A DNA stretch of 64,000 bases, from contig JAEWZN010000008.1 of assembly GCA_023395255.1 (NCBI GenBank), forward strand, positions 62,001 through 126,000, in the 5' to 3' direction. The DNA is from Deferribacteres bacterium. Lineage in GTDB: Bacteria > Chrysiogenota > Deferribacteres > Deferribacterales > Geovibrionaceae. Both the position numbers and the translations under genes were made by a program. Positions 45,342 to 55,127 of the stretch are shown here, one piece after another. A model generated the notes under the pieces. The model was not told the DNA's origin. It saw only the letters and a list, made by a program, of their open reading frames with translations, and ran no database searches. How positions within the stretch are numbered: position 1 is the stretch's first letter; each line of letters opens with the position of its first letter.

Positions 45342-46097
45342 ATGGAATTTGCAATAGAACTGAAAGACGTACATAAAAGCTTCGGTGAATACAAAATCCA
45401 TAAAGGGATTAATATTCAGGTTCATAAAAACGCCATAACTTACATTATAGGCCCCTCCGGAACAGGAAAAAGCGTCCTCCTCAAGCAGATGTGCGGCCTA
45501 ATGCCCCCAACAAAAGGGGATGTGCTTGTGGACGGCAGAAGCATAGTGGGGCTTAAGGGAAAGGAACTGCTCGAACTGCGTAAGAAATTCGGCATCCTTT
45601 TTCAGAATGCCGCACTGTTTGACTCCATGACAGTTTTTGAGAACGTTGCCTTCCCCCTTTCGGAGCATACAAAGCTCAGTAAAAGACAGATCCACGAAAT
45701 AGTTATAGAAAAACTACGTCTGGTAGGTCTGAGAAATATTGAAAACAAAATGCCTTCTGAGCTTTCAGGCGGTATGAAGAAAAGGGTCGGCCTGGCAAGA
45801 GCCATAGCGCTGGAGCCCGAAATTATACTTTACGATGAACCAACCACAGGCCTTGACCCTATCATGTGCGATGTGGTGGATAACCTGATAAACGATACAC
45901 AGAAGGAGCTTAAGATAACCTCCGTAGTCATTTCGCACGATATAGACAGTGCCCTTAAAATTGCCGACTATATCGCAATGCTTTATGACGGAAAGGTTGT
46001 TCTCTTCGGCACTCCGGATGAGTTTAAATCCACGGATAATCCTTACGTGCGTCAGTTCCTTTCCGCTTCAATGGAAGGGCCCATAAAAGTAATATAA
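45342..46097 (+). CDS. mlaF: MlaF-like ABC ATPase (phospholipid transport)
   Basis: A 251-residue ATPase with Walker A GPSGTGKSVL, signature LSGGMKKRVGLARA and Walker B IILYDEPTTGLDP. The GTGKSV P-loop and PTTGLDPIM Walker B region are typical of MlaF. It powers the MlaE permease in the same operon. Spacing is 8 nt from mlaE and 14 nt to mlaD. Confidence 0.95.
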   Translation: MEFAIELKDVHKSFGEYKIHKGINIQVHKNAITYIIGPSGTGKSVLLKQMCGLMPPTKGDVLVDGRSIVGLKGKELLELRKKFGILFQNAALFDSMTVFENVAFPLSEHTKLSKRQIHEIVIEKLRLVGLRNIENKMPSELSGGMKKRVGLARAIALEPEIILYDEPTTGLDPIMCDVVDNLINDTQKELKITSVVISHDIDSALKIADYIAMLYDGKVVLFGTPDEFKSTDNPYVRQFLSASMEGPIKVI

Positions 46098-46111
46098 GCG
46101 AGGGGTAATAG

Positions 46112-47662
46112 ATGAAAGCAGGACTGGAAGCCAAGGTTGGCGCCTTTGTAATCATATGCTTTGCATTGATAGGTTTTATGTCCCTTAAGGCCGGCTCATT
46201 TTCTGTGGGCAGTCACAAAGGCATGGAAATAAAAGCGGAGCTCCGCAACGCCGCAGGTCTCACGGCGGATTCCGCTGTTATGTTCAACGGTGTTGAGGTC
46301 GGCAAGGTCACGGAAGTGAAGCTTGTAAACGGAAAGCCCATTGTTACCATGGTGATAGACAAACAGTATGAAATCCCCTCGAACGTTATACTCGCTGTAC
46401 GCTCAAGCGGCTTTCTCGGTGAAAAATACGCCGAACTCCAGATGAAAAGCGATGAGTTTATCGGAATGCTGCAAAAAGATGATGTGATAAGGGAATCTGC
46501 AAGCTCCACGGATTTTGACGAACTCGGAAACAAACTGGGTGATATAGCGGGGGATGTAAAGGAGATAACATCCGCGCTGAAAGAGGTTCTCGCCACGGCA
46601 GAAGCTAAGGATCACATGAAGATGACCCTTGAAAATGTCCGCTATACAACAGATATGCTCCGTGAAATCCTCGCTCAGAACGAGATGCGCGTAAACGCCA
46701 TAATGCGCAATGTTGAATCACTCACAGGCTCGCTCAACAGCATTGCTGTGGGCAACCAGCAGAATATGAATGAAATAATAGCCAACATCCGCCTGATAAC
46801 GGAAGATCTGCGGATGCAGACCCCGGTTATAGCAGAGAACCTCAAAAATGTCACAGGCGACATTGACGATATAGTCGGCGGCAACAAAAGCGACATAAAT
46901 GATACGATAAAAAGCCTCCGTGTCGTCACAGCAAAGCTTGAAACCACTGTGGACAACATGAACGACATCACAGGACAGATAAAATCCGGCGAGGGCACTG
47001 TGGGCAAGCTTATTTATGATAATAAAACCATTGATAACATGAACGAAACACTCACAAGCCTTAAAAACACCATGGGCAAGCTTGACAAAATGAAAGTCTA
47101 TCTCTCATTCGAAGGGCAGCATAACTTTGAGGAGAGCGAGAATAAAGGCGCATTCAGGCTCAGACTCGTCCCTAGTGATAAAAGATACTACCTCCTCGGA
47201 CTTGAAACACATCCGAACGGCAGGGACAGCACTACAAAAGTGTCCCGCAAGTACACTCAGCCGGGCTACGGTGAGCATTCGCAGGATTATGCTTACACAG
47301 AAACAGTCAACAAGGACGAGCTTACATTCACAGCAATGTATGCCCATAGGTTCTTTGAGAATTTCTATTTCCGCATAGGGCTTATGGAGTCTGATTTCGG
47401 CGTGGGAGCGGATATTTACCCTATACCCAAAAACAAAAACTTCGAGATAAAGCTTGATGTTTACGATTTCCCCGACAAGGACGAAGACAGAAATGCCAAC
47501 GTAAAAGCATACGCGAAGTATAAATTCTTAGAAAACTTCTTTGTGACTGGCGGCGTGGAAAACATAGCAAACAGTGACACGAGAACGCTTTTCCTCGGCG
47601 GCGGTGTTGAGTTCAATGATGATGACCTCAAATACCTGCTGGGAAGTATTCCGTCATTTTAA
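46112..47662 (+). CDS. mlaD: MlaD-like MCE protein fused to a C-terminal outer-membrane barrel
   Basis: A 516-residue protein, about three times the length of E. coli MlaD. An N-terminal membrane anchor (VGAFVIICFALIGFMSLKA) and one MCE domain (~37-118; RNAAGLTADSAVMFNGVEVG) are followed by a long helical region (~130-320). The last ~190 residues alternate hydrophobic and polar residues in barrel-type strands (MYAHRFFENFYFRIGLMESD, VKAYAKYKFLENFFVTGGVE) and end in Phe, as outer-membrane barrels often do. Such long MlaD-barrel proteins have been described as trans-envelope bridges in the diderm Firmicute Veillonella. That would make separate MlaA, B and C unnecessary. AGGGGTAA precedes the ATG. 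Confidence 0.88.
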   Translation: MKAGLEAKVGAFVIICFALIGFMSLKAGSFSVGSHKGMEIKAELRNAAGLTADSAVMFNGVEVGKVTEVKLVNGKPIVTMVIDKQYEIPSNVILAVRSSGFLGEKYAELQMKSDEFIGMLQKDDVIRESASSTDFDELGNKLGDIAGDVKEITSALKEVLATAEAKDHMKMTLENVRYTTDMLREILAQNEMRVNAIMRNVESLTGSLNSIAVGNQQNMNEIIANIRLITEDLRMQTPVIAENLKNVTGDIDDIVGGNKSDINDTIKSLRVVTAKLETTVDNMNDITGQIKSGEGTVGKLIYDNKTIDNMNETLTSLKNTMGKLDKMKVYLSFEGQHNFEESENKGAFRLRLVPSDKRYYLLGLETHPNGRDSTTKVSRKYTQPGYGEHSQDYAYTETVNKDELTFTAMYAHRFFENFYFRIGLMESDFGVGADIYPIPKNKNFEIKLDVYDFPDKDEDRNANVKAYAKYKFLENFFVTGGVENIANSDTRTLFLGGGVEFNDDDLKYLLGSIPSF

Positions 47663-47671
47663 GGAACCTGA

Positions 47672-48460
47672 ATGAACTTTAGCATCGGCATATCCACATG
47701 CCCTAATGATACTTTCATATTCGGAGCTCTCCTTGAGGGGCATATAAAAACCCCTCACAGCTTCTCTGTGTTTATGGATGATATAGAAGTGCTTAACAAT
47801 AAAGCACTTAACCGTGAGCTCGATATAGTTAAGGTCTCATACGGAATGCTCCCGCTGGTGCTGGACGACTATTCAGTGCTTAAGGCTGGCGGTGCTTTGG
47901 GCTTCGGCTGCGGACCTTTGGTCGTGGCGGCAGCGGAGACTGACTTATCATCTGCCAAAGGCTCTGTAATAGCCATTCCCGGAAAACATACAAGCGCATT
48001 CAGGTTCTTCAGACACTTTTTCGGTGAGGATTATAATTTCATTGAAATGCGCTTTGATGAAATAATGCCCGCAGTAAAAGAGGGCAGGGTAACCGCCGGA
48101 GTGGTGATACATGAGGGTAGGTTTGTCTACAGACAGGAAGGGCTTGTGAAGCTCTGTGATCTGGGCGAACTCTGGGAGGAGAGGTACAAGGCGCCGATAC
48201 CTCTGGGTGCGATACTCATCAGGAAAAAATATGCCTCATACGCTGATGAAATAAACGGACTTATCAGGGAATCCATAAACTTTGCAAAGACAAGATACCC
48301 GGAGATCGAGCAATACATCAAAAAACATGCGCAAGAGCTTGATAATACGGTGATAAAAAGCCATATCGATCTTTACGTCAACGATTATTCCAGTGATATG
48401 TCACAGGCGGTTCACGGGCTGTGCGGTTTTCTCGGCTGCAAGCCGGATGATTTTATTTGA
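47672..48460 (+). CDS. mqnD: 1,4-dihydroxy-6-naphthoate synthase-like (futalosine menaquinone pathway)
   Basis: A 262-residue enzyme resembling MqnD, which cleaves cyclic dehypoxanthine futalosine to 1,4-dihydroxy-6-naphthoate. The start IGISTCPNDTFIFGALLEG and the segments DIVKVSYGMLPLVLDDYSVL, GGALGFGCGPLVVA and IPGKHTSAFRFFRHF are family hallmarks. It follows mlaD by 9 nt. The finding implies menaquinone made by the futalosine route; other mqn genes are not in the window. Confidence 0.9.
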   Translation: MNFSIGISTCPNDTFIFGALLEGHIKTPHSFSVFMDDIEVLNNKALNRELDIVKVSYGMLPLVLDDYSVLKAGGALGFGCGPLVVAAAETDLSSAKGSVIAIPGKHTSAFRFFRHFFGEDYNFIEMRFDEIMPAVKEGRVTAGVVIHEGRFVYRQEGLVKLCDLGELWEERYKAPIPLGAILIRKKYASYADEINGLIRESINFAKTRYPEIEQYIKKHAQELDNTVIKSHIDLYVNDYSSDMSQAVHGLCGFLGCKPDDFI

Positions 48461-48520
48461 AAACAGCTTTATCAAACCGGAATTTCTGCTTGCACATAAC
48501 CCTTTGAGGCTCTAAAATCA

Positions 48521-50638
48521 ATGGCTATGAGAAAAATTGAACTTCTGCTTGAAATCAGCAATATCATTCTTGATGCGGAAAGCATGGAAGATGTCCTTAC
48601 CAGAACCGTAACTCATCTCCGGCGCGGTCTGGGCAGTGATGTATGCTCTGTTTACCTTTTAAGTAAGTTCAAGAAGGACACTCTGACTCTCATGGCGACA
48701 GACGGCCTCAGCCCCTCTGCAGTGGGCAATGTCACCATGAAAACCTCAGAAGGACTAACAGGTCTCAGTTTCACAAGCGGTGAGTACACATTCATCAGAA
48801 ACGCCACCAAACACCCCGGATTCAACTACTTCCCCGGCATAAATGAAGAGCCTTTTCATACTTATATAGGTGTGCCGCTCAAAGGACGCTCCCACACCAT
48901 AGGCGTTCTGGTTTTCCAGTTTCAGAAGGATAAAAAAAATACCGATGCGATGAAAGCGCTGATCAAAGCAGCCGCAGCACAGGTTTCCACCATAATGATG
49001 AAGCATTATCTCTATGAACCTCATAATGATGATGATATGTACGAAGGCGAAATCAGCATCCGCGGCATACCGCTCTCAGGCGGAATAGCCATAGGTTCTC
49101 CGGCGATGGTGCTTTCAAGGTTCGTGGAGAAAAACACAGGGGTTCTGGATGTTGTGCTGGAACTCAGCGAGCTTGAGAACGCCTTTCTCAAAACAAAGGC
49201 TGATCTAATTAAGCTTATTGATGATCTTGATAAAAACGGCGACAGTATAGATTCTGAAATATTCCAGACCCATCTGCTCATGCTGGAGGACAGCATGTTC
49301 AGGGAAGATATTAAAAGGCATGTGTCCGAGCACCGAAAAAGTGCTGCGTTCAGTGTGCGTCACGTGGCAGATAAGGTCATAAAGAGATTTATGTCCATCC
49401 CTGACAGATACTTAAGGGAGAGGGCAGGAGATATTGAAGACATCTCCAAGCGCCTTCTCAGCCATCTGGGGGTTATGAAAAGGGATGTGGAACTTGGAGA
49501 AAACAGCATCCTGATTGCAGACGCGCTCACCCCAGGAGAAACAGCGTCCCTTGATTTGGAAAAAGTTACAGGCTTCATCACCTCAAAGGACGGTGCAACA
49601 AGCCACACAGCAATACTGGCAAAAAGCAGACACATACCCGCGGTAAGCGGTGTAAAAAAGCTTTCCGAGTTTATGGAAGTGGCAGAAACCATCATCCTTG
49701 ACGGCGACACCGGGGAGATTTTCATTAACCCCACTCCGGAGAGATTAAAAGAATATATAGAAAAAATAAATAATATCAAACAAAAGCCGGATCTCGGCGA
49801 AGCTGACCCGAATATCGTACTCCCTGACGGGGAAAGAGTATACTTTTATGCCAATGTCTCCAGCCTTCTGGACGCTGAAAGGGCGCGCAGCCTCAAAGCT
49901 GACGGAATAGGGCTTGTGCGCACTGAGATTTTTTACCTCCAGAATCCTTCGGGTTTCGGTTTCGAGGAACAGGTGAAAACCTATGAAGAAATCCTCTCAA
50001 TGTTTCCCGGAGATGTGGTTTTCAGACTGTTTGACATAGGCGCGGATAAGAAAAGCAATCTGGAAATTCCCGAAGACAACCCTGCACTGGGCAACAGAGG
50101 GATAAGGCTTCTTCTGGACAGCAAAAGGATGCTTGAGGAGCAGCTCAGGGCGCTTATTGAGGTATATTCGTCATACCCGTCCCTTAAGATAATGGTTCCG
50201 TTCGTCTCCACTCCGGAGGAACTGCGGGATGTGGTGCTCCTCGGCAGACAGATAGCCGAGGAAAGGGGCGTTAAGGCTCCCTCCTTCGGAACCATGATAG
50301 AGATCCCCTCCGCGGTGTTTTATATCGAAGAACTGGCTGAATACTGCGACTTTTTCAGTATAGGCTCTAATGATCTGTTCCAGTATTTTTTTGCTGTGGA
50401 CAGAACCAACCCGGCGGTTAGCTCATTATATCCCACTAATAATAAAGCATTTCTGGCTCTTCTTGAGCATATATACCAGAGAGTGGCAAAGACAGGGCGA
50501 AAGCTTGAAATCTGCGGAGAAATAGCAGCGGACGAACGCATACTCAGCCACCTGATAAAAACCGGATACAGGATTTTCAGCCTGAACCCTTATGTTATTA
50601 ATGATTTAAGACACTTCGTCAAAAATACACTGACCTGA
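48521..50638 (+). CDS. ptsP: PtsP-like phosphoenolpyruvate-protein phosphotransferase with GAF domain
   Basis: A 705-residue protein with an N-terminal GAF sensor domain (~1-165), then a full enzyme I. The enzyme I parts are the N-terminal HPr-binding domain (~175-295), the phospho-His segment SKDGATSHTAILAKSRHIPA (His ~362) and the C-terminal PEP-binding barrel. The barrel has FRLFDIGADKKS, GNRGIRLLL and KLEICGEIAADERI, the last containing the catalytic Cys. PtsP (EI-Ntr) starts the nitrogen-related PTS relay, with the GAF domain sensing small molecules in some species. It is preceded by a weak ribosome-binding site. No HPr-like gene is adjacent. Confidence 0.9.
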   Translation: MAMRKIELLLEISNIILDAESMEDVLTRTVTHLRRGLGSDVCSVYLLSKFKKDTLTLMATDGLSPSAVGNVTMKTSEGLTGLSFTSGEYTFIRNATKHPGFNYFPGINEEPFHTYIGVPLKGRSHTIGVLVFQFQKDKKNTDAMKALIKAAAAQVSTIMMKHYLYEPHNDDDMYEGEISIRGIPLSGGIAIGSPAMVLSRFVEKNTGVLDVVLELSELENAFLKTKADLIKLIDDLDKNGDSIDSEIFQTHLLMLEDSMFREDIKRHVSEHRKSAAFSVRHVADKVIKRFMSIPDRYLRERAGDIEDISKRLLSHLGVMKRDVELGENSILIADALTPGETASLDLEKVTGFITSKDGATSHTAILAKSRHIPAVSGVKKLSEFMEVAETIILDGDTGEIFINPTPERLKEYIEKINNIKQKPDLGEADPNIVLPDGERVYFYANVSSLLDAERARSLKADGIGLVRTEIFYLQNPSGFGFEEQVKTYEEILSMFPGDVVFRLFDIGADKKSNLEIPEDNPALGNRGIRLLLDSKRMLEEQLRALIEVYSSYPSLKIMVPFVSTPEELRDVVLLGRQIAEERGVKAPSFGTMIEIPSAVFYIEELAEYCDFFSIGSNDLFQYFFAVDRTNPAVSSLYPTNNKAFLALLEHIYQRVAKTGRKLEICGEIAADERILSHLIKTGYRIFSLNPYVINDLRHFVKNTLT

Positions 50639-50646
50639 TGAAAAAA

Positions 50647-50668
50647 AAGCGGGCTGACGCGCCCGCTT
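50647..50668 (-). terminator. Terminator between ptsP and purB (convergent)
   Basis: AAGCGGGC pairs with GCCCGCTT around a 6-nt loop. The eight As on its left are the T-run for purB on the minus strand; the right side is only weakly T-rich. Confidence 0.8.
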
Positions 50669-50678
50669 CGCTGTTTCT

Positions 50679-52112
50679 TTAAACCTTTATATCCACATCC
50701 AGACCGATGCAGTCCTTATATTTATCCAGCACAGGCTGAACCTCGCCTTCTATGAAGTCCACAACCTGCTCAGGGGCTCTGCCTACGAACTTGGACGGCT
50801 CCAGAAGCCTGTCTATCTCCTCGCGGGTGAGCGGCACTCCTGTGTGGTTTGCCAGCCTGTCCAGAAGGTCATTGTCCAGCCCTTCGGACTTAACCCGTTT
50901 TCCGGCCTCCATGGAAGCCTCGCGGATGACTTCGTGCAGTTCCTGCCTGTCGCCGCCGCGCTTTACAGATTCCATTATTATGTTTTCAGTCGCCATGAAG
51001 GGCAGTTCGTCCATTACACGCCTGTGGATCATTCTTTCGTAAACCACGAGACCGTCGGTTATATTGTAAAGCAGTTCCAGAACCGCATCCATGGTGAGGA
51101 ATGCCTCTGAGTTGCTGATTCTTCTGTTGGCGGAGTCGTCCAGAGTACGCTCAAACCACTGTGTGGCGTGAGTCATGTAAGGGTTCACGCTGAGCGCTAT
51201 CACATGCCTTGAGAGTGAGCAGACACGCTCGCTGCGCATGGGGTTGCGTTTGTAGGCCATTGCGCTGGAACCTATCTGATTTTTTTCAAATGGTTCCTCA
51301 ACCTCTTTGAGATTAGCAAGGAGCCTGATGTCTGTGGCCATCTTGTGTGCGGATTCCGCAAGGGAGGCGAGGGCGGCGAGAACTCTAGAATCTTGCTTTC
51401 TGGTATATGTCTGCCCGGTGATGGTGAGAACCTTATCAAAGTCCATCTTAGCGGAAACTGTTTTGTCCAGCCTGCGCACCTTGTCATGGTCGCCTTCAAA
51501 GAGGTGAAGGAAAGATGCCTGAGTGCCTGTGGTTCCTTTCACACCGCGGAAGCGGAGGTTTGCAATGGCGAACTCCAGAGCTTCGAAATCCAGCATAAAA
51601 TCCTGAAGCCAGAGGCAGGCGCGCTTGCCCACAGTGGTAAGCTGAGCGGGCTGAAAGTGGGTGAAACCGAGTGCGGGCATGTCTTTATACTTCATTGCGA
51701 ATCTGGCTATGTTATTCATAACGCTGACAAGCTTCCTGCGCATCAGAACCATTGCCTCTTTCATCACGATAAGGTCAGTATTGTCGCCCACATATGCGCT
51801 GGTTGCGCCGAGGTGGATTATAGGCATTGCCTTGGGGCATACTTTGCCGAAGGTGTGGACATGCGCCATGACATCATGGCGGAATTTCCTTTCCATTTCA
51901 GCAGCATAGGCAAAATCTATATTATCAACATTCGCCTTCATCTCGGCTATCTGCTCATCAGTGATATTAAGCCCCAGTTCCTTCTCTGACTCTGCCAGAG
52001 CAATCCAAAGCTTTCTCCATGTGGAGAATTTTTTGTGAGGGGAGAAGAGATAAAGCATCTCTTTGCTTGCGTACCTCTCGTTAAGAGGGTTTGAGTAGGT
52101 GTTAATGTCCAT
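50679..52112 (-). CDS. purB: Adenylosuccinate lyase
   Basis: A 477-residue enzyme of purine synthesis, acting on SAICAR and adenylosuccinate. Family hallmarks are [46 protein letters not shown], the signature loop [18 protein letters not shown] and the substrate-binding Arg near the end. It begins after AGGACAT on the minus strand. It is separated by 34 nt from the MTA deaminase gene upstream, suggesting one operon. Confidence 0.96.
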   Translation of the reverse strand: MDINTYSNPLNERYASKEMLYLFSPHKKFSTWRKLWIALAESEKELGLNITDEQIAEMKANVDNIDFAYAAEMERKFRHDVMAHVHTFGKVCPKAMPIIHLGATSAYVGDNTDLIVMKEAMVLMRRKLVSVMNNIARFAMKYKDMPALGFTHFQPAQLTTVGKRACLWLQDFMLDFEALEFAIANLRFRGVKGTTGTQASFLHLFEGDHDKVRRLDKTVSAKMDFDKVLTITGQTYTRKQDSRVLAALASLAESAHKMATDIRLLANLKEVEEPFEKNQIGSSAMAYKRNPMRSERVCSLSRHVIALSVNPYMTHATQWFERTLDDSANRRISNSEAFLTMDAVLELLYNITDGLVVYERMIHRRVMDELPFMATENIIMESVKRGGDRQELHEVIREASMEAGKRVKSEGLDNDLLDRLANHTGVPLTREEIDRLLEPSKFVGRAPEQVVDFIEGEVQPVLDKYKDCIGLDVDIKV

Positions 52113-52146
52113 TTTATGTCCTTTTATTTTATTTTTCAGTCAGTGA

Positions 52147-53427
52147 TTAGCCTTTGATCTTGGCCGCCCATGAACGGGCTTTTTCTTTTATCTCGTTCTC
52201 ATCGATAACGGTGATAACCCCGTTTTCCATCAGGCATTTGCCGTTTACATACACATCAGTTACATCCCGCTGGCTTGCGGAATACACAAGATGGGAAACC
52301 GGATTATACACTGGTGTGACATTGACCGCATCAAAAGACAGAACAAAGAAATCCGCCTTGTAACCGGCCTTGAGCTCTCCGCATTTTTCAAGCCCCAGAG
52401 CCTTTGCGGCATTTTTCGTAGCCATATCCAGAACAGTTTTGGCATCCAGAACAGTGGCATCCATATTAAAAGCCTTATGGAACTTAGCAACGGTGCTCAT
52501 TTCCCCAATCATATCAATGTCATTATTGCTCGCCTGACCGTCAGTGCCGATGGTGACGTTCATTCCGGCATCCAGCATCTTTTTCACAGGGGAAAACCCG
52601 CTGGCAAGCTTCATGTTGCTTTCCAGACAGTGAGCGGTGCACACGCCTTTGCTGCCCATGAGCCCTATCTCCTCATCGGTGGGATGAATGGTGTGAGCGA
52701 AGATTGATTTAATGTCAAAAGCGCCCACCTCATTCATAAGCTCAATAGGGGATTTGCCGTATCTCTCTGTTATATCGGCTCTTTCTGTTGGTGCTTCCAG
52801 AAGGTGAGTATGCAGAAGTATGTCATGTTTGCCGCAGAACTCAACGCACTTGCGGAAGTTATCCGGATTAACTGTGTAGGGTGCGTGCGGACAGAGAGAA
52901 ATATCTATTGTTTCGTGATCTTTATATTTCTGATAGAGGGCAGCACCTTTTGCTATGTAATCATCAGCGCCTTTGCCGGTTTTGGTGGGGAAGTCCAGCA
53001 CCCCGACACCCACTACACCGCGGAGCCCGCATTTGATAAGGGCTGAGGCCACATGATCGGAGAAAAAATACATATCATTAGCGCACACAGTGCCGCAGCG
53101 GATCATCTCCACAGCGGAAAGCAGGGTGGCATCATGCACAAAAGCGTCAGAAAGCCATTTTGATTCCACTGGCCATATGTGGTTTTTCAGCCAGTCCATG
53201 AGGGCAAGGTCGTCCGCAAGCCCCCTGAACATAGACATGGGCAGATGGGCGTGGGTATTTATGAGACCCGGAAAAACAGCCGAATTTTCCCGGCGGATAA
53301 TCTCGCATCCGTTTTCGGGAGTGAGTGAAAGACCTTCTATTATATTATCATTTATTATCAGGTATTTATTCTGCTCAATCTTTCCGTCATAGTAGATCCA
53401 GTCTGCGTAGATTGCCTTTTTTGTCAT
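52147..53427 (-). CDS. mtaD: 5-methylthioadenosine/S-adenosylhomocysteine deaminase
   Basis: A 426-residue amidohydrolase that deaminates MTA and SAH to their inosine forms. The metal motif INTHAHLPMSMFRGLADD is near residue 60. Later motifs are LCPHAPYTVNP, LLHTHLLEAPTE, FAHTIHPTDEEI and TIGTDGQASNNDIDMIGE. The stop region is followed by purB, and its start overlaps the HAD phosphatase gene by 4 nt. Together with purB it would help recycle adenine nucleosides. Confidence 0.9.
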   Translation of the reverse strand: MTKKAIYADWIYYDGKIEQNKYLIINDNIIEGLSLTPENGCEIIRRENSAVFPGLINTHAHLPMSMFRGLADDLALMDWLKNHIWPVESKWLSDAFVHDATLLSAVEMIRCGTVCANDMYFFSDHVASALIKCGLRGVVGVGVLDFPTKTGKGADDYIAKGAALYQKYKDHETIDISLCPHAPYTVNPDNFRKCVEFCGKHDILLHTHLLEAPTERADITERYGKSPIELMNEVGAFDIKSIFAHTIHPTDEEIGLMGSKGVCTAHCLESNMKLASGFSPVKKMLDAGMNVTIGTDGQASNNDIDMIGEMSTVAKFHKAFNMDATVLDAKTVLDMATKNAAKALGLEKCGELKAGYKADFFVLSFDAVNVTPVYNPVSHLVYSASQRDVTDVYVNGKCLMENGVITVIDENEIKEKARSWAAKIKG

Positions 53428-54059
53428 TTCAAACCTGCTATCTGAGGGATTTCCGAAGGTGAACCTATGAAAAAGTCCGCCTGAACAGACCTCAATTTAC
53501 CATAGCCGTATTTACAAAAGCAAGTTTTTATGCCCGCTCCGGCGCCGCTTTCTATATCCGTGTAGTTGTCGCCGATCATAAGGGCATCATCAACAGAAAA
53601 ACCCTTTTCCTTCAATATCTCACGGACGGGCAGGGGGGAGGGCTTTTTCTCATGGAAACAGTCAAATCCGTACCATCCGTCCAGATACCTGTCGAGCCCG
53701 AAATGACGCACTATGGAGTCAGTATATTCCGTTGCCTTGTTGGAAAGCACCACCTGACAGGCTCCGGCAGCCTTAAGACGTTCCATAACATCAGTAATTC
53801 CGTCATACGGCTTCGTGGTTTCAACCAGCCTTTTGTTATAAATTTCCCTGAAGTAATTCTCTATATTCTCGCTATATTTATCTGGTGATACTGCTCTTTC
53901 TATGAGCTTTCTAATCCCGTCGCCCACAAAGGTTCTGGTGGTATCAATCCCGAATTTCTCCAGACCGAACTTATCCAGAGTATCCATAAGCGAGGAGTGA
54001 ATATCATCCAGAGTATTGAGAACCGTACCGTCGAGATCAAAAATTATCATTCTAAACAT
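53424..54059 (-). CDS. HAD-family phosphatase, phosphoglycolate phosphatase-like
   Basis: A 211-residue HAD hydrolase. Motif I is FDLDGTVLNT (nucleophile Asp), motif II is VVLSNKATEY, and motifs III/IV appear as KPSPLPVREIL and MIGDNYTDIESG. The cap domain lies between. It resembles phosphoglycolate phosphatase (Gph), but the substrate is not fixed by sequence. It is the first gene of the phosphatase-deaminase-purB operon and overlaps the deaminase gene by 4 nt. Confidence 0.82.
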   Translation of the reverse strand: MFRMIIFDLDGTVLNTLDDIHSSLMDTLDKFGLEKFGIDTTRTFVGDGIRKLIERAVSPDKYSENIENYFREIYNKRLVETTKPYDGITDVMERLKAAGACQVVLSNKATEYTDSIVRHFGLDRYLDGWYGFDCFHEKKPSPLPVREILKEKGFSVDDALMIGDNYTDIESGAGAGIKTCFCKYGYGKLRSVQADFFIGSPSEIPQIAGLK

Positions 54060-54179
54060 TGCATTATCCGTTAATTTTTTTATTTTAAATTCAAGTGTAT
54101 AGGATATATATTATATGAGCGCACTGATTTTTTGGAAGTTCAAAATAGAAAAAACAAATAAAAATTATGGGGCATTGTA

Positions 54180-54617
54180 ATGAGGATGTCGAAAAAAACC
54201 GAGTATGCGGTGCACAGCCTGGTGATTATAGCATGCGGCGGAGGAAACCACATTCAGCTTGAAGAGCTAGCAGAAAAACAAAACATATCAAAATCTTATC
54301 TTGCAAAAGTTATGCAGGAGCTCTCAAAAACAGGAATAATAAAGGCAAGTCCGGGGGTAAACGGCGGGTACTATATGGGAAAGGAGCCGTCATGCATCAC
54401 CCTTGCGGATGTTTTCCGCATATTTGAAGACACACCCAAAAGCGTATGCTGTCAGTTCGCAAACAGAAACTGCGACGCGGAAGGAGTCTGTGAAATAACC
54501 CAGCGTGTTAGCAAAGCATTTGAAAAGCTATATGAAGAGCTTGAAAAAACTACCTTTGCGGATCTAGTGGCCAAAGCGGATGTTTCGAGGTTTGCACTGA
54601 ACTGGCTTAAAGGATAG
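54180..54617 (+). CDS. Rrf2-family iron-sulfur regulator
   Basis: A 145-residue transcription regulator. The N-terminal winged helix starts KKTEYAVHSLVIIACGGG and continues with SKSYLAKVMQELSKTGIIKA and the PGVNGGYYM wing. Cysteines at 90/91, 98 and 104 have nearly the spacing of IscR/NsrR-type cluster ligands. It therefore probably binds an iron-sulfur cluster and senses iron-sulfur status, oxygen or nitric oxide. It is not next to isc or suf genes. A hairpin with a T-rich tail (54630-54660) ends its transcript. Confidence 0.88.
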   Translation: MRMSKKTEYAVHSLVIIACGGGNHIQLEELAEKQNISKSYLAKVMQELSKTGIIKASPGVNGGYYMGKEPSCITLADVFRIFEDTPKSVCCQFANRNCDAEGVCEITQRVSKAFEKLYEELEKTTFADLVAKADVSRFALNWLKG

Positions 54618-54629
54618 AATCTCATATTC

Positions 54630-54660
54630 GGTGCTGTACTCAAAATGCAGCGCCGTATTT
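54630..54660 (+). terminator. Terminator of the Rrf2 gene
   Basis: GGTGCTG pairs with CAGCGCC (one G-U pair) around an 11-nt loop, followed by GTATTTTC. The remaining 54661-54965 shows no gene. Confidence 0.6.
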
Positions 54661-54979
54661 TCCTCTCATACGCGAGAAAACTCAACGACCTTTGTCTTTG
54701 CCTGTTCATAATCTCCAAACACGGCTTACAGCCGGAAATATAAAGCATTCCTTCGCCATCGCCTAAAACTGAAAGCAGGGCAGCAGCAGAACCAGACAAG
54801 CTGCACCTCGATGATTCTTCTTTCTTTTGCTGTATATTTGTCATATAATTTAACATAATATATCTTATCAGACGTTTTTAAGATAGAAATACCGCTTCCC
54901 TGCCGGATGTGCAATAAGGAACTTTTAAAGGGGGAAAAACCGAGCCTCTAATTTCATTTCTGAGCAAATATAAAATAAA

Positions 54980-55092
54980 AAGGAAGGCAAAGACCTTCTA
55001 AACAGGTCTCCGCATTGGAGAAAGGATTTCTGCCCTTTATAAAGGAAAATCCCTGTCCGGCAAATTTCAGGGAGCCTTCCGGCTCAGTTTTT
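54980..55092 (+). promoter_or_regulatory. Riboswitch-like leader upstream of thioesterase gene
   Basis: GGAAGGC (54982-54988) pairs with GCCTTCC (55074-55080), enclosing four local hairpins. They are AGACCT/AGGTCT (54991-55009), TCTCC/GGAGA (55007-55021), GGATTT/AAATCC with CCTT/AAGG inside (55024-55052), and CCCTG/CAGGG (55051-55072). A competing terminator, GAGCC TTCC GGCTC plus five Ts (55072-55092), reuses the right arm of the outer stem, so the two folds exclude each other. A strong -10 (TATAAAAT, ~54970-54977) would start transcription right at the outer stem. I do not recognise it as a known riboswitch class. Confidence 0.5.
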
Positions 55093-55127
55093 GTTATACT
55101 GACACGTTATTTATGAGGGAAAATGAT

